Below are positions 51,885 to 60,845 of a stretch of DNA of 64,000 nt, piece by piece. Location: NCBI RefSeq assembly GCF_024648825.1, contig NZ_JANBBE010000010.1:124001-188000 (forward strand), written 5' to 3'. The position numbers and the translations under genes were made by a program. The stretch's first letter is position 1, and each line of letters starts with the position of its first letter. Below the pieces are notes generated by a model. It did no database searches. It had not been told where the DNA came from and was given only the letters and a program-made list of their open reading frames with translations. Source of the DNA: Lentzea californiensis. GTDB lineage: Bacteria > Actinomycetota > Actinomycetes > Mycobacteriales > Pseudonocardiaceae.

Positions 51885-52250
51885 ACAGGCTTAGATCGCA
51901 GCGGCGGAGCGCGAGTGTGCCGCCGCGACGCGGTTTGGCGACGCGTCGTGCTGGGTTGTCGCTTTTGGGCATGAGACGGTCCGCGATCGCGTGCTGGTAG
52001 AGGCAGCGGGCCGCGGCAATGAGGTGCTCGGCGGCGGAGCGGCCGCCGGGGGAGTTCTTGCGGACGACAGCGTCTGCCTCGATTCGCTCGGCGAGCTGTT
52101 TGATGTCCAGCGGTGTCGGCTTGTCGCCCCACTCGTCGACGATGCGGTTCCAGTACGTCTCGTAGACGCGCAGCGCGTCGGCGGGTACGGCCTTGGCCAC
52201 GCGCTCGACGTACTCGCGGACGTGTTGCAGGTGTGGTTCGGATCGCCGGG
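51885..52250 (-). pseudogene. Tyrosine-recombinase (integrase) remnant
   Basis: A minus-strand run of about 120 residues reads 'REYVERVAKAVPADALRVYE', 'EHLIAAARCLYQHAIADRLM' and 'NPARRVAKPRRGGTLALR'. This is the SAM-like core-binding N-terminal domain of phage-type integrases. The catalytic domain (R-HxxR-Y) is missing, replaced by the transposase remnant. Sequence from 52.25 to 52.60 kb holds only short coding-like pieces and the promoter of the next gene. Confidence 0.6.
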
Positions 52251-52607
52251 GAGTAGAGCTTCGAGGCCCAGAACACGACGAACTGACCGAGGGGTACCGC
52301 CTGTTCCTGGAGTTCCGCCACGGAGAGAAGCTGCACACCGCGGCGCTCACCGTGGCCGTGCGTTGATGCGAGGCCGTCGAACGGGAGACAGCGCACCAGC
52401 AGGATGATCTGTCCAAAAAGGAGCCTCTGTCCGACGACCGCGGGCAGAGACACTTCGTTCGACCAGTGCACAGTCCGCTGCCGACCGGCAGTTCAGCGTG
52501 ATACGAGAATCGAATGCACACGTTCGTACCCTTCAACGCGCCTCGTGATCGATGAGATCATTTGCGGGTTGCTGGCCGTGTGATGGGGGAACAGGGGTGA
52601 CGACCGG

Positions 52608-54476
52608 GTGCAGTGGTCCGACAGATCGCGGCGAGTGGTCATCGTCGGGGCGGGGCTCGGCGGCACCGCCACCGCTGTCCGCCTCCTCCAGTTCGCCAGG
52701 GAACCAATGCAGGTCGTGCTGATCGAGCGCCGTCCTGAGCACCGCAGCGCGGGCGTGGCCTACCACCCGGCGGGCAACCCCTGGCACCACGTCTTCAACA
52801 TCCAGGCCGGGCGCATGGCGATGTTCCGTGAGGACGTCGACGACTTCGTGAACTGGGCCAACACCAGCGCCGACCGGACCGGCTGGCCGCCGGAGTGGCG
52901 CGGGTTCGAGTTCACCGAGTCCGGGCCCGCGCCTCGCCGGATCTACGCCGACTACCTCGCTGACCGCCTCGCTGAAGCCGCACGTGAGGCGTCAGAGGGA
53001 GTGACGCTGGCCGAGGTCGACGGCGAGGTGGTGGACGTGGTGGTCGACGCCGGTGACGTACGTGTCGTCGTGGAGAACTTCGCCCTGCCGCACAGGCCGT
53101 CGCCGGGTGGCGAAGCCGAGTCCCCACCGGTGACCGTCCGAGCCGACCACCTCGTCATCGCGACGGGCCTGGAGCAGCGGGCGCTCGCGTTCGCCACCGA
53201 GGTGCTGGACCACCCGTCGTTCGTCAGGAACCCCTACTCCGCGGCCGGTGTCGAACGCGTGCTCGGGGTCCGGCCCGACGCCGTCGTCGCGATTATCGGC
53301 ACGTTGCTCACCGGGTACGACTCGGCGGCGCTCCTGTTGCGCCGCGGTCACACCGGGAAGATCCACATGGTCTCGCGTTCCGGCCTGACCGTCCGCACTT
53401 ATCCGCCTGACCACCGTCACGAGGTCCTCGACCTGCCCGCTCCGCGGTTGCGGGGCGACTACGAGGGGCCCGGCCATCTCGTCCAGCGCGTCAAAAGCGA
53501 GTGGGAACGGGCGTGCGCCGTCGTCGCCGAGGTCTATCCCGGCGTGGCGCCGGTGGTCGTGACCGAACGGGTCGCCAAGTCGTGGGAGCCACACCTTCCC
53601 GAGCTGCTGCAACGCGTCCCGACGGCCGATCTGCGCGCGCTCCTCGACGAGCACGGCAGCGCGCTCGCCACCCTGAGGGTCAGCGCCGTCGCTTACACGA
53701 CCCAGATGGTCGACGTGGCGATGTCCGGGGACGGGCAGATCGCCGTCACGACCGGGAAAGTCAGCCAGATCGATGGTTCCGGGAACGGCACGCTGGTGCT
53801 GACGGTGTCCACACCGGACTCGACCCGGGCGATCGAGGCGGACCTCGTGATCTCGAACTTCGGCCGGGAACCCGACTACCAGCGCGCTGGTGAACCGTTC
53901 TGGGCGAACCTGCTCAGGAAGGGCCTGGCCGTGCCGCACCAGCGCACCGGTCGCGGCGTGGAGGTGGACGGGACCGGTGTCCTGCTCGGACCGGGCGGTG
54001 TCCCGTCCGGCCCGATCTCCGTGGTCGGTGGTCCGCGGGAGGGCGACGAGATCGTCCGGCACGGCCGCATCGGCGCGTTCTCGTTCAACCTCGCCGCGAT
54101 CAAGAACCATTCGGTCGGTGTCGCCGCGAACGTGCTGCGAGGCCTCGAATCCTGCTACGACGCGAAAGCCGGTGACGTGACGGCGAACTTCGGCGCTCCG
54201 GCGCGCGAAGCGTTCGCGCGGTCGGTTTCGCTCGACGTGCGCCGGATGGCGGCACGACGACGGCGTGACCGTGAAGAATCGGCTCTCCGTCTCGACGAGA
54301 GTGTTGTGACCGTGTGCGATGCCATGGCTCGCGACGGCCAGGTCCCGACGACCGCCGACGCACTCCGGTTCGCCGTGAACACCGCCGCCACGGTGAGGCT
54401 CAACGACCTTTCGGTGACACCGAGAGATCTCCGCTCCCTGCTGGGACTCGACGAGCCGACCGGACCGATCGGCTGA
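52608..54476 (+). CDS. FAD/NAD(P)-binding protein (HpyO/YdhS-like family)
   Basis: A 622-residue flavoprotein. The N-terminal 'RVVIVGAGLGGTATAVRLLQ' GxGxxG motif and 'NPWHHVFNIQAGRMAMFRED' are characteristic of the FAD-NAD(P)-binding (Pfam FAD_NAD_bind_9-like) group. 'DHLVIATGLEQRALAFATEV' is the central ATG motif, and 'VVAIIGTLLTGYDSAALLLR' resembles the second nucleotide site. The GTG start is used. About 140 bp downstream comes an enzyme-I-like protein on the same strand, so the two may form an operon. Known relatives hydroxylate urate or amino nitrogen. Substrate here is unknown and the association with a PEP-utilising protein is unusual. Confidence 0.82.
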   Translation: MQWSDRSRRVVIVGAGLGGTATAVRLLQFAREPMQVVLIERRPEHRSAGVAYHPAGNPWHHVFNIQAGRMAMFREDVDDFVNWANTSADRTGWPPEWRGFEFTESGPAPRRIYADYLADRLAEAAREASEGVTLAEVDGEVVDVVVDAGDVRVVVENFALPHRPSPGGEAESPPVTVRADHLVIATGLEQRALAFATEVLDHPSFVRNPYSAAGVERVLGVRPDAVVAIIGTLLTGYDSAALLLRRGHTGKIHMVSRSGLTVRTYPPDHRHEVLDLPAPRLRGDYEGPGHLVQRVKSEWERACAVVAEVYPGVAPVVVTERVAKSWEPHLPELLQRVPTADLRALLDEHGSALATLRVSAVAYTTQMVDVAMSGDGQIAVTTGKVSQIDGSGNGTLVLTVSTPDSTRAIEADLVISNFGREPDYQRAGEPFWANLLRKGLAVPHQRTGRGVEVDGTGVLLGPGGVPSGPISVVGGPREGDEIVRHGRIGAFSFNLAAIKNHSVGVAANVLRGLESCYDAKAGDVTANFGAPAREAFARSVSLDVRRMAARRRRDREESALRLDESVVTVCDAMARDGQVPTTADALRFAVNTAATVRLNDLSVTPRDLRSLLGLDEPTGPIG

Positions 54477-54613
54477 AGCGGCGGCGTCGAGCACCACGCA
54501 TTCCGGAAGATGCAGGGCCGGTTCGGCGGCTGCCATCCTCAGATCAACACGGAGTGTCAGGTCGGCACGCTCTCGGCCGCGGTGCTCCGATCGGGATCGG
54601 GGAAAGGACCCCT

Positions 54614-55828
54614 GTGAACTTTCGCGAAACACCTGCACATGTGTTGGTCGGCGGACACCTGAGGACCTTTCACGGCACGTGCAATCGAACCGCCGAACCC
54701 GTTGAAGGCACGGTTCTCGTGACGGAACAGCTCGGCCCTGAGCTGTACGACGCCATCCTGGCCTCCAGCGCCGTGATCTGCGCACGAGGTGGCCAGACCG
54801 GCCACATGCAGTCCCTGTGCCGCTCCCGCGGCATCCCCGTCCTGCGCGTCGACCCGCTCGCGCTGGACACCCTCGTCGGCGACATCACCGTTCGACTCGA
54901 CCGCGGGTCGATCATCCACGGCACCGTCGTGGACGTGCCGCGGCAGAGGCAACCCGTGCTGCCCGGCCTCGACGACGTCGAGTCGATCTGCGTGGTGATC
55001 GCCGACGCGACGGACATCCGCTCCACCAACGACCTCACGGCGCGCGTGGACAGCTACTTCATCCGCGAGGAGTTCCTTTGCCTCGGCGCGGGACTGAGTC
55101 CGATCGACTCGCTCCGCGCCGGGCCGCGCGAGGCCGAGCGCTACGGCGTGGCGATCGCCGGGGTGCTGCACTCGATGGTGAGGGAACTCCTTCCCGGCCA
55201 GCGACTCGTCATGAGGCTGCTCGACCTCCGGTCCGACGACGCCGCGCGGATGACCACCGGGATCGAAGTGGACGACGAGCCCAACCCCGAACTGGGCCTG
55301 CACGGCGCCCGGTGGCTGCTGGCGGAACACCACTACCCGGCGGCTTTCCTGGCGTTGCGCGCCCACGTGGCCGATCACTTCGGCGCGGACGCGGACCGGG
55401 TGAGCTTCGCCGTGCCGTTCATCAACGACAGCACCGAGTTCCTCCGGTTGCGCGAGCACCTCCGCCTGACCGGCGACACCCCGCTCGGCGTCTTCGTCGA
55501 GACACCGGCCGCCGTGCACTCCGCGACCGAGTTCTGCGCCGCCGGGGCCAGTGAGCTGTTCGTCGGCACCAAGGACCTGATCCAGTTCTACCTCGCCGCC
55601 GACCGCGGCAACCACAGGGTCGCGGCCACCTACCAGACCAGGCACCCGGCCGTGCTCGCGGCGTTGAGCCAGACCGTCGAGTCGGGCCGTGCCTCGGGCG
55701 TTCCGGTGCACGTGTTCGCACTGGGCACCGACGTGGACCACTACCTGCGGCACCTCCCGGGGCGGCGCCTCATGATGTGCAACGCCGAGCTCCAGCGGGT
55801 CGCCGGAGCCGTGGAACTCCCCGCCTGA
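54614..55828 (+). CDS. PEP-utilising (enzyme I-like) protein lacking the catalytic cysteine
   Basis: A 404-residue protein with two enzyme-I/PPDK parts. A swivelling phosphohistidine domain (about 1-105) has 'VICARGGQTGHMQSLCRSRG' plus 'IPVL', retaining the His of the GGxTSH motif. A PEP-binding TIM barrel (about 130-404) has 'LVMRLLDLRSDDAARM', 'NPELGLHGARWLL', 'LGVFVETPAAVHSATEFCAA' and 'ELFVGTKDLIQFYLAADRGN'. The C-terminal Cys motif (VCGELAG in enzyme I) aligns with 'VPVHVFALGTDVDH', without Cys. No HPr-binding or ATP-grasp domain is present. GTG start with AAAGGA six bases before. Phospho-transfer to a small molecule, or a regulatory role, is inferred. Confidence 0.85.
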   Translation: MNFRETPAHVLVGGHLRTFHGTCNRTAEPVEGTVLVTEQLGPELYDAILASSAVICARGGQTGHMQSLCRSRGIPVLRVDPLALDTLVGDITVRLDRGSIIHGTVVDVPRQRQPVLPGLDDVESICVVIADATDIRSTNDLTARVDSYFIREEFLCLGAGLSPIDSLRAGPREAERYGVAIAGVLHSMVRELLPGQRLVMRLLDLRSDDAARMTTGIEVDDEPNPELGLHGARWLLAEHHYPAAFLALRAHVADHFGADADRVSFAVPFINDSTEFLRLREHLRLTGDTPLGVFVETPAAVHSATEFCAAGASELFVGTKDLIQFYLAADRGNHRVAATYQTRHPAVLAALSQTVESGRASGVPVHVFALGTDVDHYLRHLPGRRLMMCNAELQRVAGAVELPA

Positions 55829-55864
55829 CCGGGAAGGCGGCCGACGCCTCTGCTCTGCCTGGTC

Positions 55865-56869
55865 CTACCGGACCGGGTGGAGCAGAGGCTGCCACGTGGT
55901 GCGGGTGGCCACCGGCACGGTGACGGGCAACCGGACGACGGAGATCGGGCCGGCGGCGAGATCGGTGGCGTCGAAGACGGCCAGGTCGCTCGATGCGCCA
56001 TGACGCATCGGGACCACGAGCCACCCGTCGGCGAGTGCGGGCTGGCCGAGGCGATGACCAGCGCCGAACGAGTAGGTGGCCTCGCCGTGCCGGAAGACCG
56101 TGGTGTCAGCGGTTCCGTAGATCTCGTGCCCTCGTTGGCCGTGCCCGTCAGCGCGCGCGATGGCGAAATCCGCGTACGTCAAGAACTCCTCGTTGACCTC
56201 ACCCGTGACGAGGTCCAGGGTCCAGCGGATCAGCTCGCGCGGTCCGGCGGGCGAGGTCTGTCGCAGCGCGTCGACCACCACCTCCTGGCCGTCCTCGAAG
56301 GCGTGGACCGCGTCCGGCACGAAGCACGGTGAGACCGGGAACCACAGAGGATTACCGCGAGATCGTCTCGGCAGGAGGCCGATCCGGGCCTGTTTGGACG
56401 ATCGCCAGGCGAAGGGTGTGCGCAGGCCGACGAGTTCCGCGGCGCGGTCGTGCACCATGGAGAGGTCGAAGACGACCACGTGGTCAGGGGTCAGGGCGAC
56501 GGTGTCGATGCGCGCGGGACCGCTGAGCACGAAACAACGGCCGCGGCGCACCGCACCCGAGGCGCTCATCGTCACGTGCTCGGCGAGGGGGGAGCCCGGT
56601 CTGGTCGCGATCGTGTGCCACTCGCCGGTGCGCGGGTCCTGCATCGGACGGGCCACGCGCAGGCCGTCGCGCACCGCCGGAGCGAGGCTGGGCACGGTGC
56701 CCAGCAGCGAGTGGTCGGCGCGGGCGCGGTGCCAGGCCGCGGTGCCGCCGGACAGGCGGACACCGGTGATGGAGACGGGGTCGGCGCCGTGCGCCGGATG
56801 GGGGACGGACTGCAGGAACCGTCCGCGCAGGTTCGCGGGCAACGAGCCTTCGACGAGCAGTGCTTCCAC
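55865..56869 (-). CDS. Carotenoid-oxygenase-like protein without metal ligands
   Basis: A 334-residue protein of the RPE65/carotenoid cleavage oxygenase superfamily: 'LPANLRGRFLQSVPHPAHGA' at the N-terminus, then 'RPMQDPRTGEWHTIATRPGS' and 'FVPDAVHAFEDGQEVVVDAL'. The four iron-binding histidines of the family appear absent: 'QDPRTGE' replaces H-P-x-x-D-P, 'DTVALTPDHVV' replaces H-D-F-A-x-T, 'FVPDAVHAFE' replaces F-H-H-x-N-A, and the C-terminal G-F-H-G is 'ATRTTWQP'. It is also short. The GTG at 56869 has GGAGG seven bases upstream and is chosen over a TTG at 56887. Divergent from a TetR regulator. Confidence 0.75.
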   Translation of the reverse strand: MEALLVEGSLPANLRGRFLQSVPHPAHGADPVSITGVRLSGGTAAWHRARADHSLLGTVPSLAPAVRDGLRVARPMQDPRTGEWHTIATRPGSPLAEHVTMSASGAVRRGRCFVLSGPARIDTVALTPDHVVVFDLSMVHDRAAELVGLRTPFAWRSSKQARIGLLPRRSRGNPLWFPVSPCFVPDAVHAFEDGQEVVVDALRQTSPAGPRELIRWTLDLVTGEVNEEFLTYADFAIARADGHGQRGHEIYGTADTTVFRHGEATYSFGAGHRLGQPALADGWLVVPMRHGASSDLAVFDATDLAAGPISVVRLPVTVPVATRTTWQPLLHPVR

Positions 56870-56888
56870 GGTCGCACCTCCGACCAAT

Positions 56889-56925
56889 GCATAACAGTGT
56901 TGTGCTAAACATATCGCCGTTATGC
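56889..56925. promoter_or_regulatory. TetR-type operator between divergent genes
   Basis: GCATAAC (56889-56895) and GTTATGC (56919-56925) are exact inverted repeats with a 23-base spacer, containing a further TTGTG/CATAT core. It lies between the carotenoid-oxygenase-like gene and the TetR start at 56930. It should mediate autoregulation and control of the divergent gene. Confidence 0.6.
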
Positions 56926-56929
56926 AACA

Positions 56930-57604
56930 ATGTCAAAGGTGAGCCCACGCCGAACGGACCCGCGCACGCACACCGCCCTGATCGAGATCGCTGCCGCGTT
57001 GCTTGCCACCGAAGGACCTCAGGCTCTCTCGACACGGCGCATCACGGCGGAGGCCGGCACCTCGACGATGGCCGTCTACACCTACTTCGGCGGTATGAGC
57101 GGCCTGGTCCGGGAGATGGTGCACGAGGGTTTCCAGCGGCTGCAGCGGCATCTCACCGCGGTGCGCTCGACGTCCGACCCGGTCTCGGACATGGCGTTGC
57201 TCGGCCGTGCGTACCGGCTGAACGCGCTGGCGAACCCGCATCTGTACAGCGTGATGTTCGGCGGCGCGTCGCTCAGCGGGTTCTCGCTGACGGACGAGGA
57301 CCGCCAGCACGGCCGATACACCCTGACGGGCGTCGTCGAGTGCGTGGCGCACTGCGTCTCGGTGGGCCGCTTCGCGGACGCCGACGTCGCGCACGTCGCC
57401 CACCAGATGTGGATCGCCACCCACGGACTGGTGACCCTGGAACTGGGTGGGTACCTGGTGGCGCCGCTCGACGGTGACGCGTTGTTCGACCCCCAGCTCG
57501 TCGCGTTGATGGTGGGGGCGGGGGACCGGCCGGAGATGGCGGCGCGGTCCGTGCGGGCGTCACGGCGCCGGATCGAGCGAGAGCTCAGTCAGCAGGCGGG
57601 GTGA
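56930..57604 (+). CDS. TetR/AcrR-family transcriptional regulator
   Basis: A 224-residue TetR protein. The N-terminal DNA-binding domain is 'LIEIAAALLATEGPQALSTR' with 'RITAEAGTSTMAVYTYFGGM' as the recognition turn. The C-terminal domain is helical with a TetR_C_11-like 'RYTLTGVVECVAHCVSVGRF'. The ATG is immediately after the divergent palindrome. It probably represses the carotenoid-oxygenase-like gene. Its last 20 bases overlap the end of the isomerase-like gene on the other strand. Confidence 0.9.
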   Translation: MSKVSPRRTDPRTHTALIEIAAALLATEGPQALSTRRITAEAGTSTMAVYTYFGGMSGLVREMVHEGFQRLQRHLTAVRSTSDPVSDMALLGRAYRLNALANPHLYSVMFGGASLSGFSLTDEDRQHGRYTLTGVVECVAHCVSVGRFADADVAHVAHQMWIATHGLVTLELGGYLVAPLDGDALFDPQLVALMVGAGDRPEMAARSVRASRRRIERELSQQAG

Positions 57605-58226
57605 ACGGTCCCCAGGTGAAGGCGGGCAGCCACGATCCTGGCGGGCCGTCCCAGCCGAGGGCGGCGATCTCGGCGTGGGAGCGTCTGCCCGCGAGACTCC
57701 GGTGCAGGTCGTGGGTTCCGGCTCGCAGCGTGCGGGCCACCGGTCCGTCACCCGTCGTCCAGGACGTCGCGGGGCTCTCGATCCGCAACGCCGGCAGGTC
57801 GTGCGCCCGCACGGAGGCTGAGAAGCCGCCTGCGAGCAGGCCCAGCGTGCTGGGGTAGGCGGGGTGATCCGGGTCGGCCGGTACGTCCAGGGCGGCATGG
57901 AGGTCCAGCAGGTGGGTGAACGCGTCCATCACCATGCGGCCGGCCGAGCGCGGGCCCTCCAGCTCGACGAGCGGTTCGAGGACGTGGGAGACGCGGTCCC
58001 ACTCCTTCAGGCCGCGGTCGACGTCGGGGTGCGGGGGCTGCGCCGTGCCGATCGGCGATCCCAGCCGTGCCGCCACGTTCCCCGCCACCTCCAGCAGGTG
58101 CGTCACCAGGTCCGTGACCGTCCACTCCGGACACGCGGGCACCGGTAGGTCCGCCACCCGCCGCGTCGCCAGCAGGCCGATGTCGTGCCGGATCCGCCGG
58201 TACAGCAGGTGGTCCGGCGCGGTCAC
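57585..58226 (-). CDS. Maleylpyruvate isomerase-like / DinB-fold protein
   Basis: A 213-residue protein of the mycothiol-dependent maleylpyruvate isomerase N-terminal (DinB-like four-helix) family. 'PACPEWTVTDLVTHLLEVAG' is the hallmark W-x-V-xx-L-xx-H pattern, and 'RMVMDAFTHLLDLHAALDVP' supplies the second metal-binding His region. GTG start overlaps the carboxylase stop (GTGA). In actinobacteria these act as mycothiol-dependent isomerases or uncharacterised thiol-transferases. Coupling to an acyl-CoA carboxylase and an SDR suggests a shared catabolic or biosynthetic branch; the substrate is not known. Confidence 0.8.
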   Translation of the reverse strand: MTAPDHLLYRRIRHDIGLLATRRVADLPVPACPEWTVTDLVTHLLEVAGNVAARLGSPIGTAQPPHPDVDRGLKEWDRVSHVLEPLVELEGPRSAGRMVMDAFTHLLDLHAALDVPADPDHPAYPSTLGLLAGGFSASVRAHDLPALRIESPATSWTTGDGPVARTLRAGTHDLHRSLAGRRSHAEIAALGWDGPPGSWLPAFTWGPFTPPAD

Positions 58227-59854
58227 AGCGGCACGTTCCCGTGCTTGCGCGCCGGTGTGGAGGCACGTTTCGTGCTCAGCATCTCGAGGCCGCGGGCGAT
58301 CGCCGCTCGCGTCTGAGCCGGGTCGATCACGTCGTCCACCAGGCCGCGTTCGGCGGCGTAGTACGGGTGCATGAGTTGCTCCGTGTACTCGGCGATCAGT
58401 TCGGCGCGCAGGGTCAGCGGATCGGCCGCGGCGGTGAGTTCCTTGCGGAACAACACGTTCACCGCGCCTTCGGCCCCCATGACCGCGATCTCGTTGGTGG
58501 GCCAGGCCAGAGAGAGGTCCGAGCCGATCGAACGGGAGTCCATCACGATGTACGCACCGCCGTACGCCTTGCGGATGATGACCTGGATGCGGGGCACGGT
58601 GGCCTCGCAGTAGGCGTAGAGCAGCTTCGCGCCGTGCCGGATCGCGCCGCCCTGCTCCTGTGCGGTGCCGGGCAGGAAGCCGGGCACGTCGACCAGGGTG
58701 ACCAGCGGAATGTTGAAGGCGTCGCAGAACCGCACGAACCGCGCCGCCTTCTGCGCCGCCGCCGAGTCGAGGACGCCGGCGAGCACCAGCGGCTGGTTGC
58801 CCACCAGGCCCGCCGTCCGGCCGTCGACGCGGCCGAGCGCGCAGATCACGTTGCCCGCCCAGTGCTCGTGCACCTCGATGAACTCGCCGTCGTCGACGAC
58901 CTCGGCGATGACCGACCGCATGTCGTACGGCTTGTTCGGTTCGACCGGCACGAGCTGGGCGAGGCGCGGCCGTTCGTCGGTCGTCGCACCGGCCGGTTCC
59001 TCGCAGGGAGGACCGTCGAGATTGTTGGAGGGCAACAGGGAGACCAGGTATCGCACGTCCGCGAGACAGGTCTCCTCGTCGTCGTGCACGAACGTCGCGA
59101 CGCCTGACTGGCTGCTGTGCACGTCCGCGCCGCCGAGTTCCTCGTGCGTCACCACTTCGCCGTTCACGGCCGCGACGACGTCGGGTCCGGTCAGGTACAT
59201 CTTCGCCGTGCCGCGCACCATGAACGTGAAGTCGGTCAGGGCGGGGGAGTAGGCGGCGCCGCCCGCGCAGGGGCCGATCACCACGCTGATCTGCGGGATG
59301 ATCCCGGAGGCCGCCACGTGCCGGCGGAAGATTCCGCCGTAGGCGTTGAGGGCCATGACGCCCTCCTGGATGCGGGCGCCGCCGCTGTCGTTCAGGCCGA
59401 TCAACGGGCACCCGGCGGCGATCGCCAGGTCCATCACCTTGTGGATCTTCGACGCGTGGGCCTCGCCGAGCGACCCGCCGAACACCGAGAAGTCCTGCGC
59501 GTACACGAAGACCCGGCGGCCGTCGATGGTGCCGGACCCCGCGACCACTCCGTCCGTGTGCGGCCGGTTCTCGGAGATCTTCATGCCCCGCGCCTGGTGC
59601 CGCCGGTACAGGTCGATCTCCGTGAACGAGCCGGGGTCGAGCAGCAGGTCGAGCCGTTCGCGGGCGGTGTGCTTGCCGAGCGCGTGCTGGCGGGCGACGG
59701 CGTTCTCGTCACCGGCGACGACGCGGGCCCGCAGCCGGTCGGACTCGTCCAGCACGGACTTCATCGAGCGCGGTTCCGGTGCCGGTGCGGGGCGGGGCAC
59801 CGCGACCGGCACGAAGTCGATCGGCCGGAGCGCGCGTTCCGACAGGTCGGTCAT
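58223..59854 (-). CDS. Acyl-CoA carboxylase, carboxyltransferase beta subunit
   Basis: A 543-residue carboxyltransferase. 'GKHTARERLDLLLDPGSFTE' and 'LIGLNDSGGARIQEGVMALN' (biotin-side oxyanion glycines) are present, with 'VIGPCAGGAAYSPALTDFTF' and 'LVTLVDVPGFLPGTAQEQGG' (CoA-side). This is the PccB/AccD type that uses carboxybiotin to make malonyl- or methylmalonyl-CoA. No alpha (biotin carboxylase) or epsilon subunit lies in the window, so it must use a host alpha subunit. It overlaps the SDR gene upstream and the isomerase-like gene downstream, forming one operon. An extender-unit supply role for a neighbouring cluster is possible. Confidence 0.93.
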   Translation of the reverse strand: MTDLSERALRPIDFVPVAVPRPAPAPEPRSMKSVLDESDRLRARVVAGDENAVARQHALGKHTARERLDLLLDPGSFTEIDLYRRHQARGMKISENRPHTDGVVAGSGTIDGRRVFVYAQDFSVFGGSLGEAHASKIHKVMDLAIAAGCPLIGLNDSGGARIQEGVMALNAYGGIFRRHVAASGIIPQISVVIGPCAGGAAYSPALTDFTFMVRGTAKMYLTGPDVVAAVNGEVVTHEELGGADVHSSQSGVATFVHDDEETCLADVRYLVSLLPSNNLDGPPCEEPAGATTDERPRLAQLVPVEPNKPYDMRSVIAEVVDDGEFIEVHEHWAGNVICALGRVDGRTAGLVGNQPLVLAGVLDSAAAQKAARFVRFCDAFNIPLVTLVDVPGFLPGTAQEQGGAIRHGAKLLYAYCEATVPRIQVIIRKAYGGAYIVMDSRSIGSDLSLAWPTNEIAVMGAEGAVNVLFRKELTAAADPLTLRAELIAEYTEQLMHPYYAAERGLVDDVIDPAQTRAAIARGLEMLSTKRASTPARKHGNVPL

Positions 59855-60789
59855 GTCGTCCTCTCCGCCAGCCAGCGAACGGTGTCGGCCATCGTCTCCG
59901 CCAACGGTCTGGTGGCACCGGCCGAAGCGACGCGCTGAGCGTTCCGGCACGTGCGGATAGCGCCGCCCTGCACCGGAATCGGCCACGGCCACACCCGCTG
60001 CAGCGCGTCGGCGACCAGGCCCACCGGCGCCAGGGCCGCGGCGGGCAGGAACACGGCGGGCAACCGGCGCCCGGTCACCTCGCGCAACGTCCGCAGGTAC
60101 TCGCGCGTCGAGACGAACCGCCCCGGCCCGAAACACCGAGGCGGGCCGCCGGTGAGCAGGTGAGCGTGCATCGCCGCCGTGTCACGGACATCACCCAGCG
60201 GGAAACCGCCGGTCGGCCAGATCGGCAGGAGACCGCGCAACGTCGCCCGCAGCCGTGCGGTCTGGTCACCCAGCCGCGGGTCGTGCGGACCGAGCAACGC
60301 GGGCGGATAGCTGATCACGGCGTCGTAGTTCCGCGCGACGGTCTCCGCCGCGGCCTTGGACGCCGCGTACGCCTCGGAAGAGGTCGCCACGGGAGAGTTC
60401 TCGTCGAGCACCGAGCCGCCGAGTGCCACGAAGCTCGACACGTGGACGATCCGTCCGACCCCCGCGCGCCGAGCCGCCCTCAGCACGGTCTCGGTGGCGA
60501 TCACGTTGGTGCGCCGCATCTCCTGGCGCCTGCGCCGGTCGAACGAGTAGACGGCCGCGGCGTGCAGCACCGCGTCCGCACCGCGCACCAGTTCCGCGAC
60601 CCTGCCGGCGTTCGTCGCGTCACCGGCCACCACCTCGACGGCGGCGGGATCGACCCCCAGCGGGCGCAGCACCTCCGGCACGTCTCCCGGGTCTCTCGCG
60701 AGCAGCCGGACCCGATGCCCTGCCGCGACGAACGCCGCGACCGAGTGTGATCCGACGAAACCCGTTCCTCCGGTCACGCTCACCAGCAT
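59851..60789 (-). CDS. NAD-dependent epimerase/dehydratase (extended SDR)
   Basis: A 312-residue extended short-chain dehydrogenase. 'VSVTGGTGFVGSHSVAAFVA' is the GxxGxxG NAD(P) motif. 'VLHAAAVYSF', 'IVHVSSFVALGG' and 'SEAYAASKAAAETVARNYDA' give the Y-x3-K catalytic pair with serine. 'ISYPPALLGPHDPRL' is the usual substrate loop. It resembles dihydroflavonol-4-reductase/hopanoid-associated epimerase types. First gene of the minus-strand SDR-carboxylase-isomerase operon. It is divergent from a membrane protein across a region with a striking inverted repeat. Substrate unknown. Confidence 0.9.
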   Translation of the reverse strand: MLVSVTGGTGFVGSHSVAAFVAAGHRVRLLARDPGDVPEVLRPLGVDPAAVEVVAGDATNAGRVAELVRGADAVLHAAAVYSFDRRRRQEMRRTNVIATETVLRAARRAGVGRIVHVSSFVALGGSVLDENSPVATSSEAYAASKAAAETVARNYDAVISYPPALLGPHDPRLGDQTARLRATLRGLLPIWPTGGFPLGDVRDTAAMHAHLLTGGPPRCFGPGRFVSTREYLRTLREVTGRRLPAVFLPAAALAPVGLVADALQRVWPWPIPVQGGAIRTCRNAQRVASAGATRPLAETMADTVRWLAERTT

Positions 60790-60845
60790 CAGCACCCCGT
60801 TCACCGCGACGACGATCGCCAGCCTGCCTTCGCCGCGGTCCCGGT

